Notes: generated by a model from the letters alone, not told the origin. Positions 19,904 through 29,294 are shown, counted from the first letter of the stretch. The stretch is DNA of 64,000 bases from Cellulomonas endophytica (GCF_004123805.1 NZ_RWJX01000018.1:1-64000); one strand, 5' to 3'. Program-made: numbers and translations.

Positions 19904-21250
19904 ATGCCGCCGGCCGCCGCCCTCCCCGCCGCCCTCCCCGACGCCCTGCGCGGCGCCGTCCGCGGCGAGGTCCTGGTCCCCGGTGCGCCGGGCTACGACG
20001 ACGCGCGGGCCGTCTGGAACGCCGCGGTCGACCGGCGTCCGGCCGTGGTCGTCCGGTGCGCCGGGTCCGAGGACGTCCGCGCCGCGGTCCGGATCGCCCG
20101 GGAGCGCGGCCTGCCGCTCGGTGTGCGGGGCGGTGGGCACAGCGCCGCCGGGTGGGCCGTGCCCGAGGGCGGGCTCATGATCGACCTGTCCCGGATGGGA
20201 GGCGTGGACGTCGACCCGGGGGCGGGCACGGCACGGGTGCAGGGCGGCGCGCTCCTCGGGTCGCTGGACGCCGCGGCGCAGCCGTACGGGCTCGCGACGA
20301 CCGCCGGGATCGTCTCGCACACGGGCATCGGCGGCCTGGCCCTCGGCGGGGGCGTGGGCTGGCTGGCGCGGCTGCTGGGCACCACCTGCGACAACGCCAC
20401 CGGGTACGAGGTCGTCACCGCCGACGGCGGGCTCGTCCACGCCTCGGCGGAGGAGCACCCGGACCTCTTCTGGGCCCTGCGCGGCGGCGGCGGGAACTTC
20501 GGCGTCGTCACCCGGTTCGACCTGCGGCTGCACGACGTCGGCACGCGAGCCCTCGTCGCGGAGGTGGACCTCGACGCGGCGACCGGCCTCGGGCCGCTGC
20601 GGGACTGGCTGGCCACGGCCGAGGTCGCCCCCCGTCGCGCCACCCCGCTGGCCGAGGTGCGGGCGGGCGGCCCGCTCACGCTGGGGTTCGTCTGGGTCGG
20701 GGAGCCCGACGACGCCGCGCCGTGGGTCGCGCGGCTCGACGCGCTCGGCACGCCGCTGGCCCGTCGCGTGACGGCGCTGCCCTACCTCGAGCTGCAGCGG
20801 CAGTCGGACGTCGGAGCCGCCCACGGCTTCCGCCGGTACATGAAGAGCCACTACCTGCGCGAGCTTCCCGACGCCGCGCTCGAGGCCTTCCTCGCGCACG
20901 CCGAGGCCGAGGTGGGCGCGGCGAGCCTCCTCGCCTGCGGCGGCGCGATCGCGGACGTCGACCCGGGCGCGACGGCCTTCACCCACCGCGACGCGCGGTT
21001 CGAGTACGACACCGGGGCCCGGTGGGAGGACGCGTCCGACGACGAGCGGCACGTCGCGTCGTGCCGGCGGCTCGCCGCGACGATGGAGCCCTGGAGCGTC
21101 GGCGCGTACGTCAACGCGATGGGCGACGAGGGCGCGGCGGGCGTCCACCGGGCGTACGGGGCGGCGACCTTCGCGCGGCTCCGCGCGGTCAAGGGGGCGT
21201 GGGACCCGGGCAACGTCTTCCACCTCAACCAGAACGTCCCGCCGGCCTGA
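19904..21250 (+). CDS. FAD-linked oxidase, berberine-bridge type
   Basis: A 448-residue flavoenzyme. The PCMH-type FAD domain has PVVVRCAG-like strands, VRGGGHS with His79 as the probable 8-alpha covalent FAD link, and GGLALGGGVGWLARLLGTTCDN, where the Cys could form a second FAD bond. LFWALRGGGGNFGVVT closes the FAD site. The C-terminus WDPGNVFHLNQNV is typical of the BBE motif. There is no signal peptide. Such enzymes oxidise alcohols or sugars; the substrate is unknown. CAGGCT lies 6 bases before the ATG, resembling the leaderless boxes in this window with a C at the first position. Confidence 0.88.
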   Translation: MPPAAALPAALPDALRGAVRGEVLVPGAPGYDDARAVWNAAVDRRPAVVVRCAGSEDVRAAVRIARERGLPLGVRGGGHSAAGWAVPEGGLMIDLSRMGGVDVDPGAGTARVQGGALLGSLDAAAQPYGLATTAGIVSHTGIGGLALGGGVGWLARLLGTTCDNATGYEVVTADGGLVHASAEEHPDLFWALRGGGGNFGVVTRFDLRLHDVGTRALVAEVDLDAATGLGPLRDWLATAEVAPRRATPLAEVRAGGPLTLGFVWVGEPDDAAPWVARLDALGTPLARRVTALPYLELQRQSDVGAAHGFRRYMKSHYLRELPDAALEAFLAHAEAEVGAASLLACGGAIADVDPGATAFTHRDARFEYDTGARWEDASDDERHVASCRRLAATMEPWSVGAYVNAMGDEGAAGVHRAYGAATFARLRAVKGAWDPGNVFHLNQNVPPA

Positions 21251-21318
21251 CCGGCCTCCCGGGTCGTCCGCGCCGCACGCCCCGAGGCCCGGCCCCGGGC
21301 CGCGTCTGCCGTGCGCGC

Positions 21319-21606
21319 GTGCGCGTCCCGGTCCTCCCGCTCGACGCGTCCACGACGCGTCGCTCCGCGGGCAACCCGGCCGCCGTGGTGCTGCTCGACC
21401 GTGTCCCGGACGAGGCGCTGCTCGGGGCCGTGGCCGCGGACGGCCCACCGCGCCCTCGTCCCGTACCGGGCGGCACGGACCGGCCGCGACATGCTCCTCG
21501 CGTACCAGGCGTCGGCCCGCGGGAGCTGGACTGCCGGCTCGTCGGCGACCGCGTCGAGCTGATCGGCTCCTGCGTGCCGTGCCTCGAGGGCCACGTCGAG
21601 ATCTGA
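21319..21606 (+). pseudogene. collapsed PhzF-family gene
   Basis: The start (VRVPVLPLDASTTRR, then GNPAAVVLLD) is clearly the N-terminus of a PhzF/epimerase-like isomerase, and the end (VGDRVELIGSCVPCLEGHVEI) is its C-terminal beta strand. Between them, a piece of the C-terminal domain (ARTGRDMLLAYQASARG) is readable only in another frame. A normal PhzF protein has about 280 residues; here only ~95 codons remain. An internal deletion plus two frameshifts therefore inactivated the gene. The catalytic Glu region is largely lost. Confidence 0.75.
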
Positions 21607-21762
21607 CCGAGCCGCCTCCGGGGCCGGGCCGGGGCCGTCGGTGCACGGCCCGGCTCCAGCACGAGCGCCGTCGCTCCTCCCGCATGCCATGGCCCCGCCG
21701 CCCCCGCACCACCGCGACCGCATCCGGACGGGCGTCCACACCGGGCCGTCGCGCACGGCAGG

Positions 21763-23871
21763 ATGGCACCCGTGGAACGGGGGCCGCGCGGCACGCGCAC
21801 GGGCGAGGGGCGCGAGGCGCACGGCGAACTGGACGGGCTGGTCCGGCTGCCGGGGCGGACGGCACTCGTGCAGGCCGTGGACGCCGCGGCCCGGGCCGGT
21901 CGCGAGGCGGTGCTGCTGCACGTCGGGGTCGACGGGTTCCGCGACGTCAACGTGCAGCACGGGCACGCCGTCGGCGACGAGGTCCTCGTCGAGGTCGCGC
22001 GGCGCCTGGCCGCGGTCGCGGGCGACTCGCTGGTGGCGCGGCTCGGCGGGGACGAGTTCGGCGTCCTGGTCCTCGGCCGGGGCGCCGCCGACCGCGCGCA
22101 GGACCTCGCGGAGCGCGTGCTCGAGGTCGCCGGCGCGCCCTACCCGACCTCCGCCGCGGGTCCGGTGGAGCTCACCGTCAGCGTCGGGATCGCGGCGCCG
22201 GCGCGCGGGGCGGGGGAGCGGGTGGTCGTGGACCTCCTCGTCGCGGCGGACACGGCCCTGCACCGCGCCAAGCGCCGCGGGCGCGCCCGGGCGGCGTGGC
22301 ACGAGCCGTCGGAGGACGCCCGGGACGCCACCGTCGACGACACCCGTCGGGTCGAGCGCCGGCTGCGCCTGGCGCTGCGCGCGGGGGCGATCGACGTGCA
22401 CTACCAGCCCGTCGTGCAGCTGCCGGGCGGGCGCTGCCTGTCCGTCGAGGCCCTGGCGCGGTGGCACGACGAGGAGCTCGGCACCGTCCCGCCGGACCGG
22501 TTCGTCGCCGTCGCCGAGCGCACCGGCCTCATCGTCGACCTGGGCCGCCACGTCCTGGAGCGGGCCTGCCGCGACATGAGCCGGCGACCCCCGACGGAGC
22601 CGCCGATCAGCGTGGCGGTGAACGTCTCCCCCCTCCAGCTGTCCGACGAGGAGTTCCTCGCCGACGTCGCCGCGGTCCTGCGGTCGACGGGGCTGGCGCC
22701 CGAGCGGCTCTGCCTGGAGGTGACCGAGACGGCGGCGGTCGACGACCTGCCCGCCACCGGCCGCCGCCTGCAGGCCCTGCGGGACCTCGGCGTGCAGATC
22801 GCCCTCGACGACTTCGGGACGGGGTACTCCTCGCTGACGATGCTCCGGACTATGCCGATCGACGTCGTGAAGATCGACCGGTCCTTCGTCGCGCACATCA
22901 CCGGCGACGCCCGCGACGCGCTGCTGGCCCGCCTCGTCATCGACGCCGCGCACGCCCTGGGCATGCGGGTCTGCGCCGAGGGCGTCGAGACGGCGGAGCA
23001 GGCGCGGCAGCTCGTCGCGCTGGGCTGCGACCGGGCGCAGGGCTGGTGGTTCGCCCGCGCGGTCGGGCTCACCGACCCCGCGCTGGCCCCGGCCCTCGCG
23101 GGGCACCGCCTCGGGGGCCCCGTGGCCGCGCCGGCCGGCCACGCGCCCGTGCTGACCGGGACCGACGAGCTCGTCGTGGTCACCGACCGCGCCGGGAGCG
23201 TCCGCTTCGCCTCCAGCGCCGCCGTGGCGGTGCTGGGCCGGGCGCCGGCCGAGATGGTGGGCACCCCGTGGAGGTCGTACCTGCGCCGGCCCGACGACGC
23301 CGAGGGCGCGGACGGCGGGTCCGGCGGCCCGGTCCCGGAGGGGACGCACCGCTTCGCGGCCCGGCTGCCGGCACCGGGGCGGCCCCGGTGGCTCGCGGTG
23401 ACGACCACCGCGCTGCGCGACGAGCAGGGCGAGGTGCGCGAGGTGGTGAGCACCGCGCGGGACGTCACCGTCGTCGTGGAGGGCGAGCGGCGGCTGGCGG
23501 CGAACGAGCGGCGGTTCCGGCGGGCCTTCGACGAGGCCCCCATCGGCATGGCGATGACGGGTTTCGACGGGACGTTCCTGCGGGTCAACCGCGCGTTCGC
23601 CGAGCTGCTGGGCCGCACCCCCGAGGACGTCCTCGGGAGCACGGTCCAGGACCTCACCGTGCCGGAGGACCGCGCGCACGACGCGGCGAACCTGCAGGAG
23701 GCGCGCCGCGGCGACGTGCTGGTGCACGACGTCCGCAAGCGCTACCTGCACGCCGACGGGTCGCCCGTCCCGGTGCGCGTGCGGGCCGCCGTCGTCCCCG
23801 GCGAGGACGACGCCCCGGCCTACCTCGTGGCGCACGTGCTGCGCGAGGCGGAGCCTCCGGGCGGCGCCTGA
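21763..23871 (+). CDS. GGDEF-EAL-PAS-PAS cyclic-di-GMP protein
   Basis: A 702-residue protein from ATG 21763; a GTG at 21772 is possible. The GGDEF domain spans ~25-175 with an intact GGDEF at 95-99, but the product-inhibition site is degenerate (VAGD instead of RxxD). The EAL domain spans ~200-445 with EAL at 229-231, the NVSP motif, DDFGTGYSS at 349-357 and KIDRSF, so phosphodiesterase residues are present. Two PAS domains follow at ~465-575 and ~580-695, the reverse of the usual sensor-first order. There are no membrane helices, so it is cytosolic. It could make or break c-di-GMP; dual capacity is predicted and the direction is unknown. Confidence 0.88.
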   Translation: MAPVERGPRGTRTGEGREAHGELDGLVRLPGRTALVQAVDAAARAGREAVLLHVGVDGFRDVNVQHGHAVGDEVLVEVARRLAAVAGDSLVARLGGDEFGVLVLGRGAADRAQDLAERVLEVAGAPYPTSAAGPVELTVSVGIAAPARGAGERVVVDLLVAADTALHRAKRRGRARAAWHEPSEDARDATVDDTRRVERRLRLALRAGAIDVHYQPVVQLPGGRCLSVEALARWHDEELGTVPPDRFVAVAERTGLIVDLGRHVLERACRDMSRRPPTEPPISVAVNVSPLQLSDEEFLADVAAVLRSTGLAPERLCLEVTETAAVDDLPATGRRLQALRDLGVQIALDDFGTGYSSLTMLRTMPIDVVKIDRSFVAHITGDARDALLARLVIDAAHALGMRVCAEGVETAEQARQLVALGCDRAQGWWFARAVGLTDPALAPALAGHRLGGPVAAPAGHAPVLTGTDELVVVTDRAGSVRFASSAAVAVLGRAPAEMVGTPWRSYLRRPDDAEGADGGSGGPVPEGTHRFAARLPAPGRPRWLAVTTTALRDEQGEVREVVSTARDVTVVVEGERRLAANERRFRRAFDEAPIGMAMTGFDGTFLRVNRAFAELLGRTPEDVLGSTVQDLTVPEDRAHDAANLQEARRGDVLVHDVRKRYLHADGSPVPVRVRAAVVPGEDDAPAYLVAHVLREAEPPGGA

Positions 23872-23931
23872 CCGGCCGGCGGCCCGCCGGCCGCACTGCC
23901 CGCGCGGCGACCGGGTCCGCACCGCGCGGTC

Positions 23932-24213
23932 CACAGCAGCACCGCGCTCGGACGTGTGACGGGCTGGACGCCCGACGAGCTGCGACGGCGGCCGTCCTGG
24001 GAGCTGGTCGTCGCGCCCGACGGCGTCGACAGGGCCCGGAGGACCTCGACCGCGCCCTGCGCGAGGGGTCCGCGCCCTCCCGCGGGGGCGAGCGGCAGGA
24101 CCGCTGGGGCGGTCGTCGCCGCGTCGTCTCCGAGCGGAGCGTGGTGCCCGACGGCGGCGGGGCGCCCGACGCCCTCGTCGTGATGGGCATGGACCTGACG
24201 GACCTGTGGACGT
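23932..24213 (+). pseudogene. frameshifted PAS-domain fragment
   Basis: One frame reads GRVTGWTPDELRRRPSWELV, the start of a PAS fold; after ~24090 a different frame gives RRRVVSERSVVPDGG and ALVVMGMDLTD, the end of the same fold. There is no start signal, and the two halves are out of frame. It probably derives from the PAS-rich gene upstream or from a lost sensor kinase. It fills most of the 400-base gap before the cutinase gene. Confidence 0.6.
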
Positions 24214-24269
24214 CGGCGGTGGCGGGGGAGGGGTCCTCTGCTGGAAGGTGCCCTCGTCGGGCACCCCGC

Positions 24270-25412
24270 CTACGCGGTCGTGGCCGACCAGGCGCCGAGC
24301 AGCCCGGCGGCCAGTGCGAGGAGGTCCTGCCGCGCGGCGACGGTCACGGTGCTGGCGGGGGGTGGCGAGGTGACGTGCCGCACGAGGCGCTGGACCTGCC
24401 GGGCGGCCTGCTCGTCGAAGCCGCGGTCGACGAGGCGCTGCGCGGTCCGCAGGTCCTGGGACACGAGGTAGGCGACGGGCCCCGTGATCTCGCCGTCCGC
24501 GCGCAGGGCGTCGTAGAGGGCCTGCAGGTCCGCGAGCGTCGGGGGTGTCCGCGCCAGGTCGGCCTCGGCGAGCGCGGCCGCCCAGGAGCCGTCCTCCTGC
24601 AGCCCGGCGACCCCGGCGAGCCCGTAGAGGGCGTGCACGCGCGCCCCCGCGGCCAGGGCCACCGGGTCGGTGAGGACGGCGGGGGAGGCGTCGCAGACGA
24701 CGTCGCCCGCCTCGCACCGGGAGAGCGTGCGGTCGCTGACCGCGTCGGGGACGTCGGAGCCGTCGCCGGTGAGGCCGGCCGGGGCCAGCCCGAGGCGGCG
24801 GGCCAGCTCGGCGAGGCCGATCGCCGTCGGCCCGGCGCTGCCCCGGCGCACCGTCGCCGTGCCGGGGACCTGCGCCGGGTCGGCGGTCAGGACGGTCGCT
24901 GAGACGGCGGCGAGCGCGGCGGGGGCGTCGTCGGCGAGGCGGTCCAGGGCGAGGTGCCACACCAGCGCGCCCTGGGAGTACCCGACGAGCACGAGCCGTT
25001 GCGCCGGGCACGCGCCGAGGTGCGTGCCCAGGCTCACGAGGGCGGCCTGCGTCCCGGCGGCCACGCTGCCGGCGTACGCGTCCAGGCCCTCCGGGTCGAC
25101 GCCGCCCGGCCCGAGGATCACCCCCACGGGCACGGCCGGCCACGCGAGGTCCTCGGTGGCCACGGTGCGCCCGGCGGCGGCGAGGTCGGCGACGACCGTG
25201 CCGACGACGGTGCCCACCACGGCCCCGCTGCCGGTGACCGGGTCACCCGGTGGGCGCGCGCCCAGCACGAGCACGTCCGCGCAGGTGGGCTCTGCGGGTC
25301 CCTCGGCCCGGGCCGCGGGGGCGGACGCCGAGGCGAGCGCGAGGCCGACGGCCGCGGCCAGGAGGGCGGCTGCCGACCTCGACCCCGTCCGTCGTCGGGA
25401 TGTGACGAGCAT
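24270..25412 (-). CDS. secreted cutinase-family serine esterase with C-terminal FIMAH-like domain
   Basis: A 380-residue exported enzyme. The signal peptide covers ~1-36 (SAAALLAAAVGLALASASAPAARA). The cutinase domain spans ~40-265, with Ser146 in the nucleophile elbow VGYSQG, Asp237 inside the family disulfide motif CEAGDVVC and His260 in RVHALYG, completing the triad. Residues ~285-370 (LADLQALYDALRADGEI, TAQRLVDRGFDEQAARQVQRL) resemble the helical FIMAH domain of Gram-positive surface enzymes; that match is from memory. It likely hydrolyses cutin-like or short-chain esters outside the cell. ATG 25412 is chosen to give the signal peptide a proper n-region. Confidence 0.82.
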   Translation of the reverse strand: MLVTSRRRTGSRSAAALLAAAVGLALASASAPAARAEGPAEPTCADVLVLGARPPGDPVTGSGAVVGTVVGTVVADLAAAGRTVATEDLAWPAVPVGVILGPGGVDPEGLDAYAGSVAAGTQAALVSLGTHLGACPAQRLVLVGYSQGALVWHLALDRLADDAPAALAAVSATVLTADPAQVPGTATVRRGSAGPTAIGLAELARRLGLAPAGLTGDGSDVPDAVSDRTLSRCEAGDVVCDASPAVLTDPVALAAGARVHALYGLAGVAGLQEDGSWAAALAEADLARTPPTLADLQALYDALRADGEITGPVAYLVSQDLRTAQRLVDRGFDEQAARQVQRLVRHVTSPPPASTVTVAARQDLLALAAGLLGAWSATTA

Positions 25413-25525
25413 GGGGTGGCCTCGATCTCCTGGGTGGGACGTCGTGCGCATCATGCTCCCCGGCCGCCGTGGCGTCGATGGCCCGGCGCCGTCCCGCCGG
25501 ACGACCGCTGCCGCGTCGAGCGCCT

Positions 25526-25547
25526 CTTCACCCACCCGTCACGTCAC
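25526..25547 (+). promoter_or_regulatory. possible PHO box before the phosphoesterase gene
   Basis: Two adjacent 11-base units, CTTCACCCACC (25526-25536) and CGTCACGTCAC (25537-25547), each resemble the actinobacterial PhoP repeat with GTTCACC core (five or six of seven core bases). The position, 50 bases before the gene, suits activation under phosphate starvation. This is a weak match. Confidence 0.3.
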
Positions 25548-25597
25548 CGCCATCCCACGGTCCCCGCCCCGTCCGCCGGGCGCGGTGTCCTGGTGCC

Positions 25598-28500
25598 ATG
25601 GGATCCCCCTCCTCGCGCACCGGTGCGCTCCTGACGGCCACGGCCTCGGCGGTCGCTCTGACCGCCGGCCTCGTCCTCGTCCCGGTGGCGCTCGCCAGCG
25701 CCTCCGTCCCCCTGCCGGTCACCGGCAGCACCCGTCTGGCCCCGTTGACGGAGCCGACGCTCGTCGCCCGCGCCACGCTGGACGCCGACTTCTCGGCACC
25801 GGGTCCGGACTCCGGCGCCCTGGCGACGCCGGCGAACGGACGCACGGGGCCGTTCCCGGGCCAGGTCGTCCCGGGGTTCTCGGGCGTCGTCGAGGGCGAC
25901 GACGGCCGGTTCTGGGCGCTGCCCGACAACGGCTTCGGCACGAAGGAGAACTCCACGGACTTCCTCCTGCGGATCTACGAGGTCACGCCGGGGTGGGAGA
26001 CCGCGGACGGCGGCTCCGGCACCCTCGAGGTGGGGGAGTTCCTCCCCCTGCGCGACCCCGACGGCCACGTGCCGTTCCCGATCGTGAACGAGGCGACGCC
26101 CGAGCGGCTGCTCACCGGCGGCGACTTCGACGTCGAGTCGATCGTCCGCCTGCGGGACGGCACCTTCTGGATCGGGGAGGAGTTCGGGCCCTTCCTGCTG
26201 CACGTCGACGCGACCGGCGCACTGCTGTCCGCGCCGGTGCCGTTCGTCGGGGGGAAGTCGCCGCAGAACCCGGACCTCGGCGCCGACGAGACCCCGGACG
26301 TGCGTGCGTCGCGGGGCTTCGAGGCGATGGCCGTGTCGAAGGACGGGAAGTTCCTGTACCCCATGACCGAGGGCGCCTTCGTCGACGACACGGAGCAGCG
26401 CCGCCGCACGATCTACCAGTTCGACCTCGGCACGGAGCAGTACACGGGGACCACGTGGCAGTACGAGGCGGACCGGGACGCGAACGTCCTGGGGGACGCC
26501 TTCGCCGTCGGCAACAGCCGCCTCCTGGTCCTCGAGCGCGACGACTTCGAGGGCTCCGCCGCGGTGACGAAGCGGGTCTACTCGATCGACCTGACGCAGA
26601 CCGAGCCCGACGGCTACCTGCGCAAGACGCTGCTCCTCGACGCGCTCAAGATCGCCAACCCGGACGGCCTCGGCGCCGGTGACGGCTACGGCACGGACGA
26701 CCCCTACTCCTTCCCGGTGCAGTCGTTCGAGACGATCGTGCAGCTGCGCGACGGCCGCCTCCTCCTCGCGAACGACAACAACTACCCGGGCAACGACGCG
26801 CGCGTCACCGGCACGCCGGACGACACCGAGCTCGCCGTGGTGGACCTGCGCCGGGTCCCCGCGGCCGCGCCGTCGGACCTCACCCTCATCGGGCACCGCG
26901 GGGCCTCGGGCGAGCGGCCCGAGCACACGCTGGCCGCCTACGAGCGGGCGATCCTCGCCTGCGTCGACCACATCGAGCCCGACCTCGTAGCGACGAAGGA
27001 CGGCGCCCTCGTCGTCCGGCACGAGAACGAGATCAGCGGCACCACGGACGTGGCCACGCGGCCGGAGTTCGCGGACCGCCGGACCACGAAGACCGTGGAC
27101 GGGGTCTCCCTGACCGGCTGGTTCACCGAGGACTTCACGCTCGCCGAGATGAAGACCCTGCGGGCGGTCGAGCGCCTGCCCGAGGTCCGGCCGGGCAACA
27201 CCGCCTACGACGGCCTCTACGAGATCCCGACGTTCGACGAGGTGATCGACCTCGCCCGGCGCTCCGTCTCCTGCGACGGACGCCCTGTCGGCGTGGTCCC
27301 GGAGATCAAGCACGGCACCTACTTCGACGGCCTCGGTCTGTCGATGGAGGAGCCCCTGGTCGCGGCGATCGCCGACGCGGGCTGGGACAGCCGCGGCTTC
27401 CCCGTCCAGATCCAGTCGTTCGAGGTGGCCAACCTCGTCGAGCTCGACGGCCTGACGACCGTCCGCCTGGTGCAGCTGGTCGACGCCGCCGGTGCTCCGG
27501 CGGACAGGGTCGCCGCCGGCGACCCGCTCACGTACGCCGACATGGTCACCCGCGCCGGCCTGCACGACGTCGCGGAGTACGCCGACGTCGTCAGCCTGCA
27601 GAAGGACGTCATGATCCCGCGCAGGACCGACGGCACGCTCGGCGAGCCGACCCCGGTCGTCGACCTGGCGCACCGCGTGGGGCTCGAGGTCACGGGCTGG
27701 ACGTTCCGGAAGGAGAACCAGTACCTGCCGGCCGAGTTCCGCCGGGGCGACGACCCCAACGCCGCGGGCGACCTGGCGGGGGAGATCCGCGCCTTCGTCG
27801 AGGCCGGGATGGACAACGCCTTCACGGACGACCCGGCGGTCGCGGTGACCCAGCAGCTGCGGGTGGCCACGTACAACGCCTCGCTCAACCGGTCCGCCGA
27901 GGGCGAGCTGGCCACCGACCTCGCCACCCCGGAGGACCCGCAGGCACGGGCGGTCGCGGAGGTCGTCCAGACGGTCGCCCCGGACGTGCTGCTGCTCAAC
28001 GAGTTCGACGGGGACCCTGCGGGTGTGTCCGCCGGGCTGTTCCGGCAGAACTACCTCGAGGTGCCGCAGGGCGACCAGAGGGCGGTGACCTACCCCTACG
28101 CCTTCTGGGCGCCGGTGAACACCGGGGTGCCGTCCGGGTTCGACCTCGACGGGGACGGCACGGTCGGCGGGCCGGACGACGCGTGGGGCTTCGGGGCCTT
28201 CCCCGGCCAGTACGGGATGCTGGTCCTGTCGAAGTACCCCATCGACACCGAGGCCGTCCGGACGTTCCGCGACTTCCGCTGGCAGGACATGCCCGGCAAC
28301 GTCCTCCCGGAGGGCTTCTACTCCGACGAGGAGCTGGCCGGGTTCCCGCTGTCCTCCAAGTCGCACTGGGACGTCCCGGTGACGGTCGACGGGCGCACGG
28401 TGCACGTCCTGGCCGCGCACCCGACGCCCCCGACCTTCGACGGTCCCGAGGACCGCAACGGCCGCCGCAACCACGACGAGATCCGCTTCTGGGCCGACTA

Positions 28501-28951
28501 CGTCCGGGACGCGGCGTACGTCTACGACGACGCGGGGGTCCGCGGCGGCCTCGACCACGGCGAGCGCTTCGTCGTCGTCGGCGACTACAACGCCGACCCG
28601 GTGGACGGCGACTCCGTCGACGGGGCGATCCGGCAGCTCCTGGACCTCGACCTGGTCCAGGACCCGCTGCCGACCTCGGCCGGGGGCCCGGAGGCGGCGG
28701 CGCTGCAGGCCGGCGCCAACGTCGCGCACACCGGTGACCCGGCCCTCGACACGGCGGACTTCGCCGACACCGCTCCGGGGAACCTGCGGGTCGACTACGT
28801 GCTGCCCTCGACGACGGTCCAGGTCGAGGACGCGGGCGTCTTCTGGCCCGCCGCCGGGGAGCCGGGCTCCGAGCTCACGGGCCTCTTCCCGTTCCCGACG
28901 TCCGACCACCGGCTCGTCTGGGCCGACCTGGGGCTCGACCTCCTGCGCTGA
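25598..28951 (+). CDS. secreted three-domain phosphoesterase: phytase-like - GDPD - endonuclease/phosphatase
   Basis: A 1117-residue exported protein. The signal peptide (GALLTATASAVALTAGLVLVPVALASA) is followed by three enzyme modules. Residues ~50-425 are the 'esterase-like activity of phytase' propeller (FWALPDNGFGTKENS, FWIGEEFGPFLLHVD, GFEAMAVSKDGKFLYPMTEG). Residues ~428-750 are a glycerophosphodiester phosphodiesterase barrel with HRG at 433-435, EHTLAAYERAI and VVPEIKH. Residues ~754-1117 are an endonuclease/exonuclease/phosphatase fold with ATYNASLN, NEFDGDP, VVGDYNADP and SDHRLVW. All three act on phosphate esters, so one protein could release phosphate from phytate-like esters, lipid head groups and nucleic acids. 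An alkaline phosphatase gene lies just downstream, convergently. Confidence 0.88.
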   Translation: MGSPSSRTGALLTATASAVALTAGLVLVPVALASASVPLPVTGSTRLAPLTEPTLVARATLDADFSAPGPDSGALATPANGRTGPFPGQVVPGFSGVVEGDDGRFWALPDNGFGTKENSTDFLLRIYEVTPGWETADGGSGTLEVGEFLPLRDPDGHVPFPIVNEATPERLLTGGDFDVESIVRLRDGTFWIGEEFGPFLLHVDATGALLSAPVPFVGGKSPQNPDLGADETPDVRASRGFEAMAVSKDGKFLYPMTEGAFVDDTEQRRRTIYQFDLGTEQYTGTTWQYEADRDANVLGDAFAVGNSRLLVLERDDFEGSAAVTKRVYSIDLTQTEPDGYLRKTLLLDALKIANPDGLGAGDGYGTDDPYSFPVQSFETIVQLRDGRLLLANDNNYPGNDARVTGTPDDTELAVVDLRRVPAAAPSDLTLIGHRGASGERPEHTLAAYERAILACVDHIEPDLVATKDGALVVRHENEISGTTDVATRPEFADRRTTKTVDGVSLTGWFTEDFTLAEMKTLRAVERLPEVRPGNTAYDGLYEIPTFDEVIDLARRSVSCDGRPVGVVPEIKHGTYFDGLGLSMEEPLVAAIADAGWDSRGFPVQIQSFEVANLVELDGLTTVRLVQLVDAAGAPADRVAAGDPLTYADMVTRAGLHDVAEYADVVSLQKDVMIPRRTDGTLGEPTPVVDLAHRVGLEVTGWTFRKENQYLPAEFRRGDDPNAAGDLAGEIRAFVEAGMDNAFTDDPAVAVTQQLRVATYNASLNRSAEGELATDLATPEDPQARAVAEVVQTVAPDVLLLNEFDGDPAGVSAGLFRQNYLEVPQGDQRAVTYPYAFWAPVNTGVPSGFDLDGDGTVGGPDDAWGFGAFPGQYGMLVLSKYPIDTEAVRTFRDFRWQDMPGNVLPEGFYSDEELAGFPLSSKSHWDVPVTVDGRTVHVLAAHPTPPTFDGPEDRNGRRNHDEIRFWADYVRDAAYVYDDAGVRGGLDHGERFVVVGDYNADPVDGDSVDGAIRQLLDLDLVQDPLPTSAGGPEAAALQAGANVAHTGDPALDTADFADTAPGNLRVDYVLPSTTVQVEDAGVFWPAAGEPGSELTGLFPFPTSDHRLVWADLGLDLLR

Positions 28952-28978
28952 CCGCACCCCGACCCCGCGGCCACGCAC

Positions 28979-29010
28979 GAGGGGCGCCCGTCCGACGACG
29001 GGCGCCCCTC
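28979..29010 (+). terminator. terminator after the phosphoesterase gene
   Basis: Perfect 14-bp arms GAGGGGCGCCCGTC and GACGGGCGCCCCTC flank a CGAC loop, starting 28 bases after the stop codon. A second perfect 14-bp stem follows at 29017-29050 with a CCCCGC loop, making a tandem terminator. Confidence 0.8.
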
Positions 29011-29294
29011 CCGCATGCGCCCGGCCGTCCCCCCGCGGACGGCCGGGCGCCGCTGTGCCGCCCCTGCTGGACCGGTAGGGGCCCGGAGGCTCGGGAGGGC
29101 GACCGGGCGCCGGCACCTCGCCGCGGGCCGCGAGGGCGGGGACGCGCGTCCGAGACCGAGGGGGCGCGACACGGGGCCCGGCCCCGCACGACGGTCGGGG
29201 GCGCCGGTCGGCACCTCGTCGGTGGGACGCCCGTGGAGGACCGTCGGGGCCGCCGCCACGGACGGCGCTCCCCTCGGCACGGGGACGTGGGCGT

